Source: Pseudomonas sp. Irchel s3h17 (lineage in GTDB: Bacteria; Pseudomonadota; Gammaproteobacteria; Pseudomonadales; Pseudomonadaceae). Taken from it: a DNA stretch of 64,000 nt. Where the stretch lies: assembly GCF_900187505.1 (NCBI RefSeq), contig NZ_FYDL01000008.1, positions 62,001-126,000 of the forward strand. Reading direction: 5' to 3'. Within the stretch, counting starts at the first letter, position 1. Each line of letters starts with the position of its first letter. Below the pieces are notes generated by a model, which had not been told where the DNA came from, made no database searches, and saw only the letters and a list, made by a program, of their open reading frames with translations. Position numbers and translations under genes: made by a program. Below, one piece after another: positions 35,829 to 48,299 of this stretch.

Positions 35829-37639
35829 TAACGTTGGGTGTCTGGCAGGCGCTGGACCTGACCGTTGACGAACTGTGCCCAGGGCAACTGACGTTGAATG
35901 CGCTGTGTCGGGCTCATGCTCAGGTTGCCCGATTGGCCTTCGATAGTGCTGTCAGGCAACGCCTTGAGCTGGCCCAGGCGTGGTGCCAGGCGGTAAGCAT
36001 CGACACCCATGGCGTACAGGCGGCCCAGGCTGCCGTTGGCTTGCGGCCATTGAGCGGTCACTTGCTGGCGCAGTGGGTCGTTGATGTTCAGCAACCATGG
36101 GGTATCGCAGAAGCGAATGCCATTCATGTCGTTGTACTGGTTCTGGTCGCCGCTGGCGCTGTACACGTGGGACGTGGCGTAGACCGGTACGTCGCCCGCG
36201 TACTGGAAGTTCAGCGTGGGCTTGATCTGTTGGGCCTGTTGCGGGGTCGAGGCCAGGAAGATGAACTCGATGTCCTGGCGACGCGAAGGTTGTGCGGCGA
36301 CCTGGGAGCCCAGGGTGCTTTGCAGGCTCTTGGCGCGACCTTCGCTCTGGCGCAGCTGGAACAGGTCGGCGATTTGCTGGGCCAGTTGCACAGGCTGGTC
36401 GACACGCTCGATACCGATGATGGTGCCGCCGTTGCCTTGCCAGTCCTGGCTGAACGCCTTGAGGACGCGATCGCCCCATTCGCCTTTTGGTACCAGGACC
36501 GCGGCGCGATGCAGGCCGTCGGCCCGTGCTCGCCGGGACACTTCGCGGGCTTCGTCCTCGGCGGCCAGGCCGAACTGGAACAGTTGGGCGGGGCCTTGAT
36601 CGCCTTCGCTGTAGTTCAGGGCCAAGGTGGTGATGGGCAGTTGTGGGCGGGCGCTGAGTTGTTTGACCAATGGTTTTTCCAATGGGCCGACAACCAGTTG
36701 CACGCCATCGGCCTGCGCCTTGCGATAGAAGTCGTCCAGCGAGGTCAGGCGCGAGCTGTCATAAAACTCGATGGCCGGTGGCTTCTGTCCGGCTTGCTGG
36801 GCTTGGTAGTGAGCAGCCATGAAGCCTTCGCGCAAGGCCTTGGCCACCGAGGCCAGCGGGCCTTCCTGGGGCAGTAGCAGGGCGATTTTGCTGACGGGCT
36901 GGCTGGCCAGTTGCTTGAGTTGGGTCAGGGCCAGTGGCAGTTGAAGGGCGGCCGGGTGTTCCGGGTGCTGGGCGCGCCATTGGTCGATGGCGGCCTGTTG
37001 CAGTTCCAGCGTGCCTGCGGTCTTCACCGCCACGGCCAGGCTCATCCAGCCACCGAGTTCGTCGTTGGTGATCGGTTGCAGTTGGTCGGTCGGCAAGGAA
37101 GCGATAAGTGCCCAGATGGCCTCATGGTTCTTGCTAGCGGCGTCGCCTTCAAGCATCGGGGCAATGGCGATGCGCTGGCGGGCGGCGGCCAGGGTCTGGC
37201 CATCGGCCTCGAGGGCGCGGGCGCGCACGGTGCCGGTGCGCACTTGCTGCTCGTCGGGTAGCTCGTCCAGGCGTTGCAGGCTTGGATGGCTCAGGGCAGT
37301 CAGCGCCGCCTTGGGCTGGTTGCGAGTCATGGCCAGTTCCGCCGCCAGGGTGCTGGCGAAGACCTGTTGGCCGGGTTTCAACGATTCCACTGGAACCAGT
37401 TGAAGTATTTGCGCGGACTGGTCGGCGTTACCTTGACGGTAGGCCAGGTCGGCGGCGCTCAGGCGCAGCAGGGCAGCCTTTTCGGGATTGCCTGCGGTGG
37501 TGGCCTGTTCGAGCAGTTGCTCGATACTGGCATCCGCAGTCCGTGGAAGGTCGCCAAGGCTGGACGAGGGCGAGCTAGCGCAAGCCGCCAGCAAGGCAGC
37601 AAGGCAGAGGGCAGTGAACAGCCGCAGGCAAGCGATCAT
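35828..37639 (-). CDS. lpoA: Penicillin-binding protein activator LpoA
   Basis: A 603-residue outer membrane lipoprotein. The signal has the lipobox LAALLAACASS (Cys near residue 20). The N-terminal part (30-240) is made of TPR-like helices, and the C-terminal part (255-590) has a type 1 periplasmic-binding fold beginning VSKIALLLPQEGPLASVAKALREGF. LpoA reaches through peptidoglycan to activate PBP1A. It is divergent from rsmI and heads the lpoA-yraN-diaA-dolP group. CAGGAA lies 7 nt upstream of the ATG. Confidence 0.93.
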   Translation of the reverse strand: MIACLRLFTALCLAALLAACASSPSSSLGDLPRTADASIEQLLEQATTAGNPEKAALLRLSAADLAYRQGNADQSAQILQLVPVESLKPGQQVFASTLAAELAMTRNQPKAALTALSHPSLQRLDELPDEQQVRTGTVRARALEADGQTLAAARQRIAIAPMLEGDAASKNHEAIWALIASLPTDQLQPITNDELGGWMSLAVAVKTAGTLELQQAAIDQWRAQHPEHPAALQLPLALTQLKQLASQPVSKIALLLPQEGPLASVAKALREGFMAAHYQAQQAGQKPPAIEFYDSSRLTSLDDFYRKAQADGVQLVVGPLEKPLVKQLSARPQLPITTLALNYSEGDQGPAQLFQFGLAAEDEAREVSRRARADGLHRAAVLVPKGEWGDRVLKAFSQDWQGNGGTIIGIERVDQPVQLAQQIADLFQLRQSEGRAKSLQSTLGSQVAAQPSRRQDIEFIFLASTPQQAQQIKPTLNFQYAGDVPVYATSHVYSASGDQNQYNDMNGIRFCDTPWLLNINDPLRQQVTAQWPQANGSLGRLYAMGVDAYRLAPRLGQLKALPDSTIEGQSGNLSMSPTQRIQRQLPWAQFVNGQVQRLPDTQR

Positions 37640-37848
37640 GTAAGTGTTCCTGATACTCGATCAAATTAGCGTGGAATTGTACCCAAGCGCTGGCCGGGGC
37701 GCGATGTTGCTGGCGTGAAACGTTCAATTTAGGTCGTGTAAATGTTGCGAGGCTCAACGGTGGCGGGTGTCCGATGACGACAGTGACGCTCATCCGAGGG
37801 GCTACTACGCGCTACAATGGCGGTTTTACCAACCATGAGGTGTGCGCT

Positions 37849-38721
37849 TTGACTGCTCCAGGTGCTTTGAATTCCGCTGCTGGCTCGCTTTATGTGGTGG
37901 CGACGCCCATCGGCAACCTGGATGACATCAGTGCCCGCGCGCTGAAAATCTTGCGTGAGGTGGCGTTGATCGCTGCTGAAGATACTCGTCACTCCTTGCG
38001 GTTGCTGCAACATTTCGGGATTGGTACGCCTTTGGCCGCTTGCCATGAGCACAACGAGCGCGATGAAGGCAGTCGTTTCATTACGCGTTTGCTGGCAGGC
38101 GACAACGTCGCATTGATTTCCGACGCGGGCACGCCGCTGATCTCGGATCCCGGTTATCACCTGGTGCGCCAGGCGCGGGCGGCCGGTATCAATGTAGTAC
38201 CGGTTCCCGGGGCTTGCGCGTTGATTGCGGCATTGTCTGCGGCGGGGCTGCCATCGGACCGCTTTATCTTCGAGGGTTTTCTGCCGGCCAAGGTCGTTGG
38301 GCGCCGCGCGCGCCTGGAGTCCATAAAGGAAGAACCGCGCACCTTGATCTTTTACGAGGCGCCGCACCGGATTCTGGAGTGCCTGCAGGACATGGAACTG
38401 GTGTTTGGCGCGGACCGTCCGGCGTTGCTGGCGCGTGAGCTGACCAAGACCTTCGAGACGCTCAAGGGCCTGCCATTGGCCGAGTTGCGCGCTTTCGTCG
38501 AGGCCGACAGCAATCAGCAGCGCGGCGAGTGCGTGGTGCTGGTGGCCGGCTGGACGGCCCCGGAAAGCGAGGATGCGGTCAGCAGTGAGGCGATGCGTGT
38601 CCTCAATCTGTTGCTCGAGGAGATGCCCCTCAAGCGTGCGGCAGCCCTGGCGGCGCAAATAACCGGTGAGCGCAAGAACGTGCTTTATCAAGTGGCCCTG
38701 GAAAAGCAGAAAGGCGAGTAA
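37849..38721 (+). CDS. rsmI: 16S rRNA (cytidine1402-2'-O)-methyltransferase RsmI (TTG start)
   Basis: A 290-residue tetrapyrrole-methylase-fold enzyme that methylates the 2'-OH of C1402. Family motifs are LYVVATPIGNLDDIS, AEDTRHS, ISDAGTPLISDPG and the central VPGACALIAALSAAGLP. The start is taken as TTG 37849 because GAGG is 8 nt upstream and only a few residues precede the conserved N-terminus. The frame is also open to an ATG at 37774, but that would add an unconserved stretch. A TACAAT at about 37813 could be the -10. rnpB follows. Confidence 0.92.
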   Translation: MTAPGALNSAAGSLYVVATPIGNLDDISARALKILREVALIAAEDTRHSLRLLQHFGIGTPLAACHEHNERDEGSRFITRLLAGDNVALISDAGTPLISDPGYHLVRQARAAGINVVPVPGACALIAALSAAGLPSDRFIFEGFLPAKVVGRRARLESIKEEPRTLIFYEAPHRILECLQDMELVFGADRPALLARELTKTFETLKGLPLAELRAFVEADSNQQRGECVVLVAGWTAPESEDAVSSEAMRVLNLLLEEMPLKRAAALAAQITGERKNVLYQVALEKQKGE

Positions 38722-38796
38722 GCGCGCGGGCTGTAGAGCGGTAAAAGGCTTTTATTGCTTGTTCTTCGGGCGTTGTGCCGTTAACCTTCGCGGCGG

Positions 38797-39150
38797 AGAG
38801 TCGATCGGACAGTCGCTGCCCTCTATGAAAATTAGGGGGGGGAGGAAAGTCCGGGCTCCATAGGGCGAAGTGCCAGGTAACGCCTGGGAGGCGCGAGCCT
38901 ACGGAAAGTGCCACAGAAAATAACCGCCTAAGCACTTCGGTGCCGGTAAGGGTGAAAAGGTGCGGTAAGAGCGCACCGCACGACTGGCAACAGTTCGTGG
39001 CTAGGTAAACCCCACTTGGAGCAAGACCAAATAGGGTCCCAAGGCGTGGCCCGCGCTGGGACCGGGTAGGTTGCTAAAGGTGTCCAGTGATGGCCATCGT
39101 AGACGAATGACTGTTCAAGACAGAACCCGGCTTACAGATCGACTCTCCAC
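38797..39150 (+). ncRNA. rnpB: RNase P RNA (class A)
   Basis: A transcript of about 354 nt. The ends pair as P1 (AGAGTCGATC at 38797-38806 with GATCGACTCT at 39137-39146). The universal core is present: GAGGAAAGTCCGGGCTCCAT after a G-rich run, GGTAAGGGTGAAAAGGTGCGGTAAGAGCGCACC (cited by its GGTAAGAGC core), and the 3' AGACAGAACCCGGCTTACAG segment. It is the catalytic subunit that matures tRNA 5' ends. It sits between rsmI and mraZ as is usual in Pseudomonas. The exact 5' end is inferred from P1. Confidence 0.97.
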
Positions 39151-39494
39151 CTTATTTATCTTCTCTGCCTGAGCCACAGGCGGGGAGGCTTGGTACTATC
39201 GACTGGCTAGCGTTCAAGTGGCTGGCGGTGATAAGTTTAATGTCGATAGACCGTCCGCAGGACCCCGTTTGCAGAGGCGCCCGTAGTAGCCATTACCCAC
39301 CCTGCTTGAATCAATAGCAGACGCGCTTTTGTAATACCAAAAAAATCTTACTCTTAACAAATTACTTTAACTTCTGAACGTAGCCTTCAGTGCTGCTTCA
39401 AGTTATCGAGCTCAATCATCCGCCAAATATTCGTAACCTCTTCTTTTGCGCCTCTAAATCTCCGATCTGTAAGGTTTTTCCTTGAATCCGCGCC
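39151..39494. other. AT-rich intergenic stretch between rnpB and mraZ with no gene found
   Basis: About 340 bp without an open frame above 60 codons or an obvious RBS. It contains an inverted pair CTATCGAC (about 39198) and GTCGATAG (about 39241) about 40 bp apart, and an A/T-rich block near 39330-39370. No clear intrinsic terminator for rnpB is visible. Confidence 0.55.
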
Positions 39495-39524
39495 TTGACG
39501 GTGTGGTGGGCGCATTCCTATAGT
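39495..39524 (+). promoter_or_regulatory. Sigma70 promoter of the division and cell wall cluster (Pmra-like)
   Basis: TTGACG (39495-39500), 18 bp spacer, TATAGT (39519-39524). Transcription would start near 39531, at the MraZ boxes. Confidence 0.72.
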
Positions 39525-39530
39525 GTGCAC

Positions 39531-39557
39531 AAGTGGCGAAAAGTGGCATGAAGTGGG
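39531..39557 (+). promoter_or_regulatory. Three MraZ-box direct repeats
   Basis: AAGTGG occurs three times at exact 10 bp intervals (39531, 39541, 39551) just downstream of the -10. MraZ family regulators bind tandem GTGG/TGGG repeats at 10 bp spacing in their own promoter, so this is the likely autorepression site. Confidence 0.8.
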
Positions 39558-39598
39558 TTTTTTGAGCGTAAAACGCTAAAATTTGGGGAGACGCTGAC

Positions 39599-40054
39599 GT
39601 GTTTCGCGGAGCCAACGCTATCAGTCTCGATGCAAAAGGCCGTCTCGCCATGCCGAGCCGGTATCGTGACGAGCTCGTTTCGCGAAGTTCGGGGCAGTTA
39701 ATTGTAACGATTGATGCCGTTGACCCTTGTTTGTGCGTTTACCCCCTCGATGAGTGGGAGCTGATTGAAACCAAGCTGCGCGCACTGCCTTCGCTGCGCG
39801 AAGAAAACCGTCGCTTGCAACGCTTGCTGATTGGTAATGCCGTCGATCTCGAACTCGATGGCAGTGGTCGTTTTCTGGTTCCGCCACGTCTGCGCGAATA
39901 TGCCAAGTTGGATAAGCGCGCAATGTTGGTAGGCCAACTGAACAAGTTCCAATTGTGGGACGAGGATGCCTGGGATGCAGTGTCTGCTGCTGACCTGGCT
40001 GCTATTCAACAACCGGGCGCCATGCCTGATGAACTGCGTGATTTGATCCTGTGA
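39599..40054 (+). CDS. mraZ: Transcriptional regulator MraZ
   Basis: A 151-residue protein with two SpoVT/AbrB-like domains ([24 protein letters not shown] at the start, and the repeat [24 protein letters not shown] after residue 75, cited by key parts). The D-x-K/S-GR signature occurs twice ([10 protein letters not shown] and [10 protein letters not shown]). MraZ represses the division cluster. It starts with GTG 39599 after GGGGAG, and its TGA overlaps the rsmH GTG. Confidence 0.95.
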   Translation: MFRGANAISLDAKGRLAMPSRYRDELVSRSSGQLIVTIDAVDPCLCVYPLDEWELIETKLRALPSLREENRRLQRLLIGNAVDLELDGSGRFLVPPRLREYAKLDKRAMLVGQLNKFQLWDEDAWDAVSAADLAAIQQPGAMPDELRDLIL

Positions 40055-40994
40055 CTATTGATAGCGGCTTTAACCACATCACCGTACTGCTTGACGAAGC
40101 CGTCGAGGCTCTCGCCGTACGCCCTGATGGGTGCTATCTCGATGGCACCTTCGGGCGCGGCGGTCATAGCCGCCTGATACTCAGCCAGCTCGGCCCTGAT
40201 GGCCGGTTGCTGGGATTCGACAAGGATCCTCAAGCGATTGCCACCGGGCAAACGCTAGCGGCCGAAGACGGCCGCTTTGTCGTTGTACAGCGCAGCTTTG
40301 CCGAGCTGGGTTCGGAAGTGGCCGATCGCGGCCTGGCCGGCAAGGTCAGCGGCGTCCTGCTCGATCTGGGGGTGTCCTCGCCACAGCTCGACGATCCCGA
40401 GCGCGGCTTCAGCTTCCTCAATGACGGTCCGCTGGACATGCGTATGGACCCGTCTCGCGGGATCAGTGCGGCCCAGTTCGTCAACACGGCACCTGTCGAA
40501 GAAATTGCCCGCGTATTCAAGGAATACGGCGAAGAGCGTTTTTCCGGTCGCATGGCCCGTGCCGTGGTCGAACGTCGCGACATCAAGCCATTCGAGCGCA
40601 CCGGCGATCTGGCCGAAGTCCTGAAAGTGGCCAACCCGGCGTGGGAAAAGGGCAAGAACCCGGCTACCCGTGCATTCCAGGGCCTGCGCATTCACGTCAA
40701 CAACGAGCTGGGCGATCTTGAAACCGGTCTTGAAGCGGCGCTCGAGGCGCTGGAGGTCGGTGGTCGTCTGGTGGTGATCAGCTTCCACTCGCTGGAAGAC
40801 CGTATCGTCAAACTGTTCATGCGCAAACTGGTCAAGGGTGAAACCGATAACCTGCCGCGCAACCTGCCGGTACGTTTCGAAGCCTTTGTGCCGAAAATCA
40901 AAATCCATGGCAAAGCGCAGTTCGCCGGCGAAGCCGAACTCAAAGCCAACCCACGCTCCCGTAGCGCCGTCATGCGCGTCGCGGAGAAGCTGCG

Positions 40995-40998
<4 letters not shown>
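40051..40998 (+). CDS. rsmH: 16S rRNA (cytosine1402-N4)-methyltransferase RsmH
   Basis: A 315-residue methyltransferase (MraW). The SAM site is [16 protein letters not shown], and the family blocks [19 protein letters not shown] and [14 protein letters not shown] are present. It acts on C1402 of 16S rRNA, the same nucleotide as RsmI about 1.3 kb upstream. It starts with GTG overlapping the mraZ stop (GTGA), so translation is probably coupled. Confidence 0.97.
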
Positions 40999-43026
<2,028 letters not shown>

Positions 43027-43027
<1 letters not shown>

Positions 43028-44490
43028 TGTCTCTTAGCCTGAACAAGATTTTTGCCCACGCTGGCCGTGATCTGCTGATTCGCGAACTGACCCTGGACAG
43101 CCGCAGCGTGCGGGCAGGCGACCTGTTCCTGGCGGTGCCGGGTGGCAAGCTCGACGGTCGTGCGCACATTGCCGATGCCCTGCAGCGCGGCGCGGCGGCG
43201 GTGGCGTATGAAGTCGAAGGGGCAACCGTCCTGCCGATTACCGATGTGCCATTGATTCCGGTGAAGGGCCTGGCCGCGCAGTTGTCCGATATCGCCGGGC
43301 GCTTTTATGGCGAGCCGAGCCGTCACCTGAACCTGATTGGCGTGACCGGCACCAACGGTAAAACCAGCGTGACCCAACTGGTCGCGCAAGCGCTGGACCT
43401 GCTGGGGCAACACTGCGGCATCGTGGGCACCTTGGGCAGCGGTTTCCATGGCGCGCTGGAAAGCGGCCTGCACACCACGCCGAACCCCATCGTCGTTCAG
43501 GCGACCCTGGCCGACCTGAAAAAGGCCGGTGCCAAGGCCGTCGCCATGGAAGTGTCTTCCCATGGCCTGGACCAGGGGCGTGTCAGTGCGCTGGCATTTG
43601 ATGTGGCTGTGCTGACCAACCTGTCGCGCGATCACCTGGATTACCACGGCACCATGCAAGCCTACGGCGAGACGAAAGCCAGGCTGTTCGGCTGGAACGA
43701 CTTGAAGTGCCGGGTCATCAACCTCGATGACGAGTTCGGTCGCAAGCTGGCTGCTGACAAGGGTGAGTCGCGCCTGATCACCTACAGCCTGGAAGATTCC
43801 AGCGCCTACCTGTATTGCCGTGAAGCTGCGTTCGATGACGAAGGTGTGCGTGCCACGCTGGTGACGCCCCAGGGCGAGCACCATCTGCGCAGCACCTTGC
43901 TGGGGCGATTCAACCTGAGCAACGTGCTGGCCGCGGTAGGCGCACTGCTGGGGCTGGACTACGCGCTGGATGAAATCCTGCGTGTGCTGCCAAAGCTCGA
44001 AGGCCCGGCCGGTCGCATGCAGCGCCTGGGCGGTGGCAGCCAACCCTTGGTGGTGGTCGATTATGCCCACACCCCGGATGCGCTGGAAAAAGTCCTGACG
44101 GCCTTGCGTCCGCACGCCAAGGGCAAGCTGCTCTGCCTGTTCGGTTGCGGCGGCGATCGCGATCGCGGCAAGCGTCCGTTGATGGCCGAAGTGGTTGAGC
44201 GCCTGGCCGATGGCGTGCTGGTGACCGATGACAATCCGCGCACCGAAGACCCCGCGCAGATTTTCGATGATATTCGCGCCGGTTTTGCCGCTGTGGATAA
44301 GGTTCGTTTCGTTCCCGGTCGCGGTCGGGCAATTGCCGAGCTGATTGCCGGTGCCAGCGCCGATGATGTGATTGTCCTGGCCGGCAAAGGTCACGAGGAT
44401 TACCAGGAAATCAACGGCGAACGCCATGACTTCTCTGATCTGGTCGAGGCCGATCATGCCTTGACCGCATGGGAGGTGGCCCGTGCTTAA
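43027..44490 (+). CDS. murE: UDP-MurNAc-tripeptide synthetase MurE
   Basis: A 487-residue Mur ligase that adds meso-diaminopimelate to UDP-MurNAc-dipeptide. ATP site GVTGTNGKTSVTQ, carbamylated-lysine region, and the DNPRTED motif that is specific for meso-DAP enzymes, showing a DAP-type wall. It overlaps the stop of ftsI by one base and overlaps murF by 8 nt. Confidence 0.97.
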
Positions 44491-45850
44491 GGCCTTGAAA
44501 CTCAGCGAAGTGGCAGGCCCGTTGGCCGGCCGCGTACTGTCCGTCGACAGCCATTTTGACGGCGTCAGCATCGACAGCCGGGCGATCCAGCCTGGCCAAC
44601 TGTTCATTGCGCTGGCCGGTCCGCGCTTTGATGGTCATGACTACCTGAACGACGTGGCCGCCAAAGGCGCGGTTGCCGCCGTGGTCGAGCGTGAAGTGGC
44701 CAACGCCACCCTGCCGCAGTTGCTGGTCAAGGATGCGCGCCAGGCGTTGGGCCAGCTCGGCGCGCTGAACCGTGCCGCGTACACGCATCCAGTGGCGGCG
44801 ATCACCGGTTCCAGCGGCAAGACCACGGTCAAGGAAATGCTCGCGAGCATCCTGCGCACGCGCGGTCCGGTGCTGGCAACCCGTGGCAACCTGAACAACG
44901 ACCTCGGCGTGCCGCTGACCTTGCTCGAACTGGCCCCGGAACATACCGCAGCCGTTATCGAACTCGGCGCCTCGCGCATCGGCGAGATTGCCTACACCGT
45001 CGGCCTGACCCAGCCGCATGTCGCGATCATCAACAATGCCGGTACCGCCCACGTTGGCGAGTTTGGCGGACCGGAGAAAATCGTCGAAGCCAAGGGCGAG
45101 ATTCTCGAAGGGCTGGACGCTGATGGCGTCGCCGTCCTGAATCTCGACGACAAGGCCTTTGCCATCTGGGAAAAACGCGCGGCCGGCCGTCAGGTGCTGA
45201 CATTTTCCCTGGACGACAGCCGTGCCGATTTCCACGCCAGCGGCCTGGATCGCGATGCACGTGGCTGCCCATCGTTCACCCTGCACAGCCCGCTGGGTAT
45301 CGCCCACGTTCAATTGAGCCTGCTGGGTGTCCATAACGTGGCCAATGCCCTGGCCGCGGCCGCGGCCGCTCATGCCCTGGGTGTATCGCTGTCCGGTATC
45401 ACCAGCGGCCTGAATGCCGTGCAACCGGTCAAGGGACGTGCGGTTGCGCAGCTGGCGACCAACGGCATGCGCGTAATTGATGACACTTACAACGCAAACC
45501 CCACCTCCATGTGCGCTGCCGTTGATATACTGGTCGGCTTTTCCGGTCGCACCGTCCTGGTGCTCGGGGATATTGGCGAGTTGGGCGAGTGGGCGGAGCA
45601 GGGGCACCGCGAAGTTGGCGCGTATGCCAGCGGCAAGGTTTCCGCACTTTACGCAGTAGGCCCGATGATGGCGCATGCCGTCGCAGCCTTCGGTGAACAG
45701 GCTCGTCATTTCGCCAACCAGGCGGATCTGATTGCGGCGCTGGGCGCCGAACACGATACAAACACCACTATTTTGATCAAGGGCTCGCGCAGCGCTGCGA
45801 TGGAAAACGTCGTCGCGGCCTTGTGCGGTTCGAGCGGGGAGAAACATTAA
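44483..45850 (+). CDS. murF: UDP-MurNAc-tripeptide-D-Ala-D-Ala ligase MurF
   Basis: A 455-residue Mur ligase, with P-loop [14 protein letters not shown], the substrate region [11 protein letters not shown] and the C-terminal [11 protein letters not shown] block. It adds D-Ala-D-Ala as the last cytoplasmic peptide step. GTG start at 44483 lies inside the end of murE. Confidence 0.97.
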   Translation: MLKALKLSEVAGPLAGRVLSVDSHFDGVSIDSRAIQPGQLFIALAGPRFDGHDYLNDVAAKGAVAAVVEREVANATLPQLLVKDARQALGQLGALNRAAYTHPVAAITGSSGKTTVKEMLASILRTRGPVLATRGNLNNDLGVPLTLLELAPEHTAAVIELGASRIGEIAYTVGLTQPHVAIINNAGTAHVGEFGGPEKIVEAKGEILEGLDADGVAVLNLDDKAFAIWEKRAAGRQVLTFSLDDSRADFHASGLDRDARGCPSFTLHSPLGIAHVQLSLLGVHNVANALAAAAAAHALGVSLSGITSGLNAVQPVKGRAVAQLATNGMRVIDDTYNANPTSMCAAVDILVGFSGRTVLVLGDIGELGEWAEQGHREVGAYASGKVSALYAVGPMMAHAVAAFGEQARHFANQADLIAALGAEHDTNTTILIKGSRSAAMENVVAALCGSSGEKH

Positions 45851-46932
45851 TGCTGCTGCTGCTAGCGGAGTACTTGCAACAGTTCTACAAGGGCTTCGCG
45901 GTCTTTCAGTACCTGACCCTGCGCGGGATTCTCGGTGTACTGACCGCGCTGGTACTGTCGCTGTGCTTCGGCCCCTGGATGATCCGCACCCTGCAGCACC
46001 GCCAGATCGGCCAATCGGTCCGTCACGACGGCCCGCAATCGCACCTGTCGAAATCGGGCACCCCGACCATGGGCGGCGCGCTGATCCTGTCGGCCATCGG
46101 TGTCAGCACCTTGCTCTGGGCCGACCTGAGCAACCGTTATGTCTGGGTCGTGCTGTTGGTGACCCTGCTGTTCGGCGCCATCGGCTGGGTTGACGACTAC
46201 CGCAAGGTCATCGAGAAAAACTCCCGTGGCCTGCCCAGTCGCTGGAAATACTTCTGGCAGTCGGTGTTTGGCCTCGGCGCGGCGATCTTCCTTTACATGA
46301 CCGCCGCCACACCGGTGGAAACCACCCTGATCCTGCCGATGCTCAAGGACTACAGCATTCCGCTGGGCGCCGGTTTCATCGTGTTGACCTACTTCGTGAT
46401 CGTCGGCTCCAGCAACGCGGTCAACCTGACCGACGGCCTCGACGGCCTGGCCATCATGCCGACCGTGATGGTGGGCGGCGCACTGGGGATCTTCTGCTAC
46501 CTGTCGGGTAACGTGAAGTTCGCCGAATACCTGCTGATCCCTTATGTACCGGGCGCGGGTGAGCTGATTGTGTTCTGCGGCGCGTTGATCGGTGCCGGCC
46601 TGGGTTTCCTCTGGTTCAACACCTACCCGGCGCAAGTCTTCATGGGCGACGTCGGCGCACTGGCGCTGGGCGCGGCCCTGGGCACCATCGCGGTGATCGT
46701 CCGCCAGGAAATCGTCCTGTTCATCATGGGCGGTGTGTTCGTGATGGAAACCCTGTCGGTGGTGATCCAGGTCGCCTCTTTCAAACTGACCGGTCGCCGT
46801 GTGTTTCGCATGGCGCCGATTCACCACCACTTTGAACTCAAGGGCTGGCCCGAGCCGCGCGTGATCGTCCGTTTCTGGATCATCACCGTGATTCTCGTGC
46901 TGATTGGCCTTGCCACCCTGAAGCTGAGGTAG
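45850..46932 (+). CDS. mraY: Phospho-MurNAc-pentapeptide translocase MraY
   Basis: A 360-residue polytopic enzyme with about ten helices. Signatures include [11 protein letters not shown], the DDYRK catalytic pair, [10 protein letters not shown] and the C-terminal [11 protein letters not shown]. It transfers phospho-MurNAc-pentapeptide to undecaprenyl phosphate, making lipid I. ATG 45850 overlaps the murF stop by one base. Confidence 0.97.
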   Translation: MLLLLAEYLQQFYKGFAVFQYLTLRGILGVLTALVLSLCFGPWMIRTLQHRQIGQSVRHDGPQSHLSKSGTPTMGGALILSAIGVSTLLWADLSNRYVWVVLLVTLLFGAIGWVDDYRKVIEKNSRGLPSRWKYFWQSVFGLGAAIFLYMTAATPVETTLILPMLKDYSIPLGAGFIVLTYFVIVGSSNAVNLTDGLDGLAIMPTVMVGGALGIFCYLSGNVKFAEYLLIPYVPGAGELIVFCGALIGAGLGFLWFNTYPAQVFMGDVGALALGAALGTIAVIVRQEIVLFIMGGVFVMETLSVVIQVASFKLTGRRVFRMAPIHHHFELKGWPEPRVIVRFWIITVILVLIGLATLKLR

Positions 46933-46937
46933 AACGA

Positions 46938-48299
46938 GTGTCTCTGATCGCTTCTGACCACTTCCGCATCGTTGTCGGCCTCGGCAAGAGCGGCATGTCC
47001 CTGGTTCGCTTCCTGGCGAACCGGGGCGTGGCGTTTGCAGTGGCCGACACGCGGGAAAATCCACCGGAGCTGGTCACGCTGCGCCGTGACTACCCGCACG
47101 TGGAAGTGCGTTGTGGCGAACTGGACGTCGAATTCCTCTGCCGCGCCGACGAGCTCTACGTGAGCCCCGGCCTGGCCCTGGCGACACCCGCCCTGCAGGC
47201 GGCTGCGGCCCGTGGAGTGAAATTGTCCGGTGACATCGAGCTGTTCGCGCGTAACGCGAAGGCGCCGATTGTCGCCATCAGCGGTTCCAACGCGAAAAGC
47301 ACCGTGACCACCCTGGTCGGCGACATGGCGGCCGCGGCCGGCAAGCGCGTGGCCGTGGGCGGTAACCTCGGCACGCCGGCACTCGACCTGCTCAGCGACG
47401 ACGTCGAGCTGTACGTGATGGAGCTCTCGAGCTTCCAGCTGGAAACCACCGATCAGCTCAACGCCGAAGTGGCCACCGTGCTCAACATCAGCGAAGACCA
47501 CATGGACCGCTACAGCGGCCTGCCGGCCTACCACCTGGCCAAGCACCGGATCTTCCGTGGCGCCAGGCAGTTCGTGGTCAACCGTCAGGACGCCCTGAGC
47601 CGTCCGCTGATGGGCGAGGGCCAGCCTTGCTGGACCTTCGGCTTGAGCAAGCCTGACTTCAAGGCCTTCGGTATCCGTGAAGAAGACGGCGAGAAGTACC
47701 TGGCCTTCGAATTCCAGAACCTGATGCCGGTGCGCGAGTTGAAAGTTCGCGGCGCCCACAACCAGTCCAACGCCCTGGCGGCGCTGGCGCTCGGTCATGC
47801 GGTCGGCCTTCCGTTCGATGCGATGCTTGCGGCGCTGCGTAACTTCGCCGGCCTCGAACACCGTTGCCAGTGGGTGCGTGACCTGGATGGCGTCGGTTAC
47901 TACAACGATTCCAAAGCCACCAACGTCGGCGCGGCCCTGGCTGCGATCGAAGGCCTGGGCGCGGACATCGCCGGCAAGATCGTGCTGATCGCCGGTGGTG
48001 ACGGCAAGGGTGCCGAGTTCAAGGACCTGCGCGATCCGGTGGCGGCCAACTGCCGCACCGTGATCTTGATGGGCCGTGATTCCGACAAGATCGGCGAGGC
48101 TATCGGCGATGCCGTGCCGCTGATTCGCGCAGGCTCCCTGGTTGACGCCGTGGAGCAATGCCGCGCCGCTGCCCAACCGGGCGACGTCGTACTGCTGTCG
48201 CCAGCGTGCGCCAGTTTCGACATGTTCAAGAACTACGAAGACCGTGGTCACCAGTTCGTCCAGGCCGTGAACGCATTGGCCGGGGAGGACGTGGCATGA
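46938..48299 (+). CDS. murD: UDP-MurNAc-L-alanine:D-glutamate ligase MurD
   Basis: A 453-residue Mur ligase. N-terminal UMP-binding Rossmann part (VVGLGKSGMSLVRFLANRG), then ATP site ISGSNAKSTVTTL, where the usual GTNGK is GSNAK, as is known for Pseudomonas MurD, and the C-terminal LLSPACASFDMF. It starts with GTG 46938 after an ACGAG site. Its end overlaps ftsW (ATGA). Confidence 0.96.
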   Translation: MSLIASDHFRIVVGLGKSGMSLVRFLANRGVAFAVADTRENPPELVTLRRDYPHVEVRCGELDVEFLCRADELYVSPGLALATPALQAAAARGVKLSGDIELFARNAKAPIVAISGSNAKSTVTTLVGDMAAAAGKRVAVGGNLGTPALDLLSDDVELYVMELSSFQLETTDQLNAEVATVLNISEDHMDRYSGLPAYHLAKHRIFRGARQFVVNRQDALSRPLMGEGQPCWTFGLSKPDFKAFGIREEDGEKYLAFEFQNLMPVRELKVRGAHNQSNALAALALGHAVGLPFDAMLAALRNFAGLEHRCQWVRDLDGVGYYNDSKATNVGAALAAIEGLGADIAGKIVLIAGGDGKGAEFKDLRDPVAANCRTVILMGRDSDKIGEAIGDAVPLIRAGSLVDAVEQCRAAAQPGDVVLLSPACASFDMFKNYEDRGHQFVQAVNALAGEDVA

